Below are positions 6,421 through 6,870 of a stretch of DNA of 6,870 nt, piece by piece. The stretch is from Anaerolineae bacterium (GTDB taxonomy: Bacteria; Chloroflexota; Anaerolineae; Aggregatilineales; Phototrophicaceae): contig JALONY010000123.1 of assembly GCA_025454715.1 (NCBI GenBank), forward strand, positions 1-6,870, written 5' to 3'. Every line of letters begins with the position of its first letter. The stretch's first letter is position 1. Under the pieces are notes generated by a model. The model ran no database searches. It saw only the letters and a program-made list of their open reading frames with translations, and was not told the origin of the DNA. Position numbers and translations under genes: made by a program.

Positions 6421-6451
6421 TTGACTCTCACGTTACGTTAGGGTTTATGCT
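6421..6451 (+). promoter_or_regulatory. MerR-type promoter with operator dyad in a 19-bp spacer
   Basis: The -35 box TTGACT (6421-6426) and -10 box TATGCT (6446-6451) are separated by 19 bp, longer than the usual 17 bp. This is the hallmark of promoters that MerR-family proteins untwist. The spacer region holds a dyad with arms ACTCTCACGT (6424-6433) and ACGTTAGGGT (6435-6444) around a central T; 8 of 10 positions pair. The core is CTCACGT-T-ACGTTAG. It lies directly before the MerR gene, with a predicted leader of about 29 nt, and so is likely the autoregulatory operator. Confidence 0.7.
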
Positions 6452-6486
6452 GGAAAAGACCAAGGGCGCACAAGGGATGAGCACCG

Positions 6487-6870
6487 ATGTACAGCGTCAA
6501 ACAATTGGCCGAGCTGGCCGGCGTGACGGTGCGGACGTTGCACCACTACGACGCGGTCGGGCTGTTACGCCCGTCGCGGCTGGGTGTCAATGGCTACCGC
6601 TATTACGACGAGGCGGCGGTGCTGCGCCTCCAGCAAATTTTGCTCTATCGCGAGATGGGCTTCGAGCTGGTGCACATCCGCGACATCCTCGACCAGCCCG
6701 ACTTCGACCTACAGGCGGCCTTGCGCGCCCACCGCGCCGCGCTCTCGGCCAAGATTGGGCGCTTGCATCAGTTGGTCGAGACGGTCGATGAAACCCTTAG
6801 ACGGCTCACAACCATACGAGAGGACGACATGGGCAAGAAAGACAAAAAGGACAAGAAACACAAGCAAGAC
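6487..6870 (+). CDS. MerR-family regulator, TipA-like, N-terminal part (runs off the right edge)
   Basis: 128 codons are visible, open to the window edge. Residues 1-70 are a classic MerR winged helix-turn-helix: YSVKQLAELAGVTVRTLHHY (2-21), then GLLRPSRLGVNGYRYYDEAA and the second helix pair up to MGFELVHIRDIL. Residues 75-110 form the long dimerisation helix (LSAKIGRLHQLVETVDETLRRL). The HYD/NGYRYY signature and overall layout are closest to the TipA/SkgA group, which carry a C-terminal drug-binding TipAS domain. That domain lies beyond the window and is not shown. After the helix comes an odd Lys/Asp-rich stretch (MGKKDKKDKKHKQD, 115-128; 7 Lys in 14 residues). The start is preceded by AAGGG at 10 nt; an out-of-frame ATG at 6477 is not used. 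The gene has a MerR-type operator promoter at 6421-6451 and is divergent from the oxidoreductase, a plausible second target. Confidence 0.9.
   Translation, partial: MYSVKQLAELAGVTVRTLHHYDAVGLLRPSRLGVNGYRYYDEAAVLRLQQILLYREMGFELVHIRDILDQPDFDLQAALRAHRAALSAKIGRLHQLVETVDETLRRLTTIREDDMGKKDKKDKKHKQD
6818..6831 (+). promoter_or_regulatory. Possible internal ribosome binding site and in-frame ATG within the MerR gene
   Basis: GAGAGGA (6818-6824) is followed after 4 nt by an ATG (6829-6831) in the MerR frame, at codon 115, just after the dimerisation helix. This signal is better spaced than the one at the gene's own start. In Streptomyces TipA, a short form (TipAS) lacking the DNA-binding part is made from an internal in-frame start at about this point. 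A similar short product is possible here but unproven. Confidence 0.4.

Noticed and set aside
4942..6441. Long plus-strand frames (4942-5571 and 5617-6441) opposite the kinase and oxidoreductase genes
   Set aside because: The minus strand encodes well-motifed proteins over the same DNA. The plus-strand products are His/Arg/Gln-rich and featureless, typical of antisense frames.
6447..6791. Plus-strand frame of 114 codons overlapping the MerR start
   Set aside because: It overlaps the MerR helix-turn-helix coding region in another frame and has no family signature. The MerR reading from 6487 is clearly the real one.
1..6870. Insertion sequences, CRISPR arrays, tRNA or rRNA genes
   Set aside because: No terminal inverted repeats, transposase motifs, regularly spaced repeats or RNA gene signatures were seen on reading either strand.

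Overview
The window is a GC-rich bacterial segment that is almost entirely coding. It carries five genes and one partial gene, plus one divergent promoter region. The style suggests a Chloroflexota (Anaerolineae-like) bacterium: secreted FecR/SH3b proteins with Thr/Pro-rich tails, a CHASE2 sensor, a REC-GAF-HisKA_3 kinase and a TipA-like MerR. This assignment is an inference from gene content; no marker gene is present.

Layout, right to left. A MerR-family regulator (6487 to the window end, +) runs off the right edge. Its promoter contains a dyad inside a 19-bp spacer, the classic MerR operator geometry. Divergently from it, an NmrA-like NAD(P)-binding oxidoreductase (6309-5449, -) has its own -10 box. 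Next on the minus strand is a soluble REC-GAF-HisKA_3-HATPase kinase (5352-3799, -) with a candidate promoter. After a 128-bp gap holding a promoter and a short palindrome comes a tightly packed minus-strand operon: a secreted FecR-SH3b protein (3670-2747), a CHASE2 membrane sensor with a cytoplasmic GAF-like region (2719-1118), a PAS/HisKA histidine kinase (1127-213), and the N-terminus of a second secreted protein (201 to beyond the left edge). The N-terminus of this last protein aligns with the FecR domain of the first gene.

Working model (inference): two secreted FecR-like proteins and a CHASE2 receptor form an extracellular sensing module that feeds a HisKA kinase. The neighbouring REC-GAF-kinase is a candidate phosphoacceptor, because no DNA-binding response regulator is seen in the window. 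The CHASE2 and kinase frames look like two halves of one ancestral receptor kinase. The GAF domain lacks its last helix, the PAS domain lacks its first half, and the frames differ by -1 at the junction. This suggests an internal deletion, a sequencing or assembly error, or a recent split into overlapping genes.
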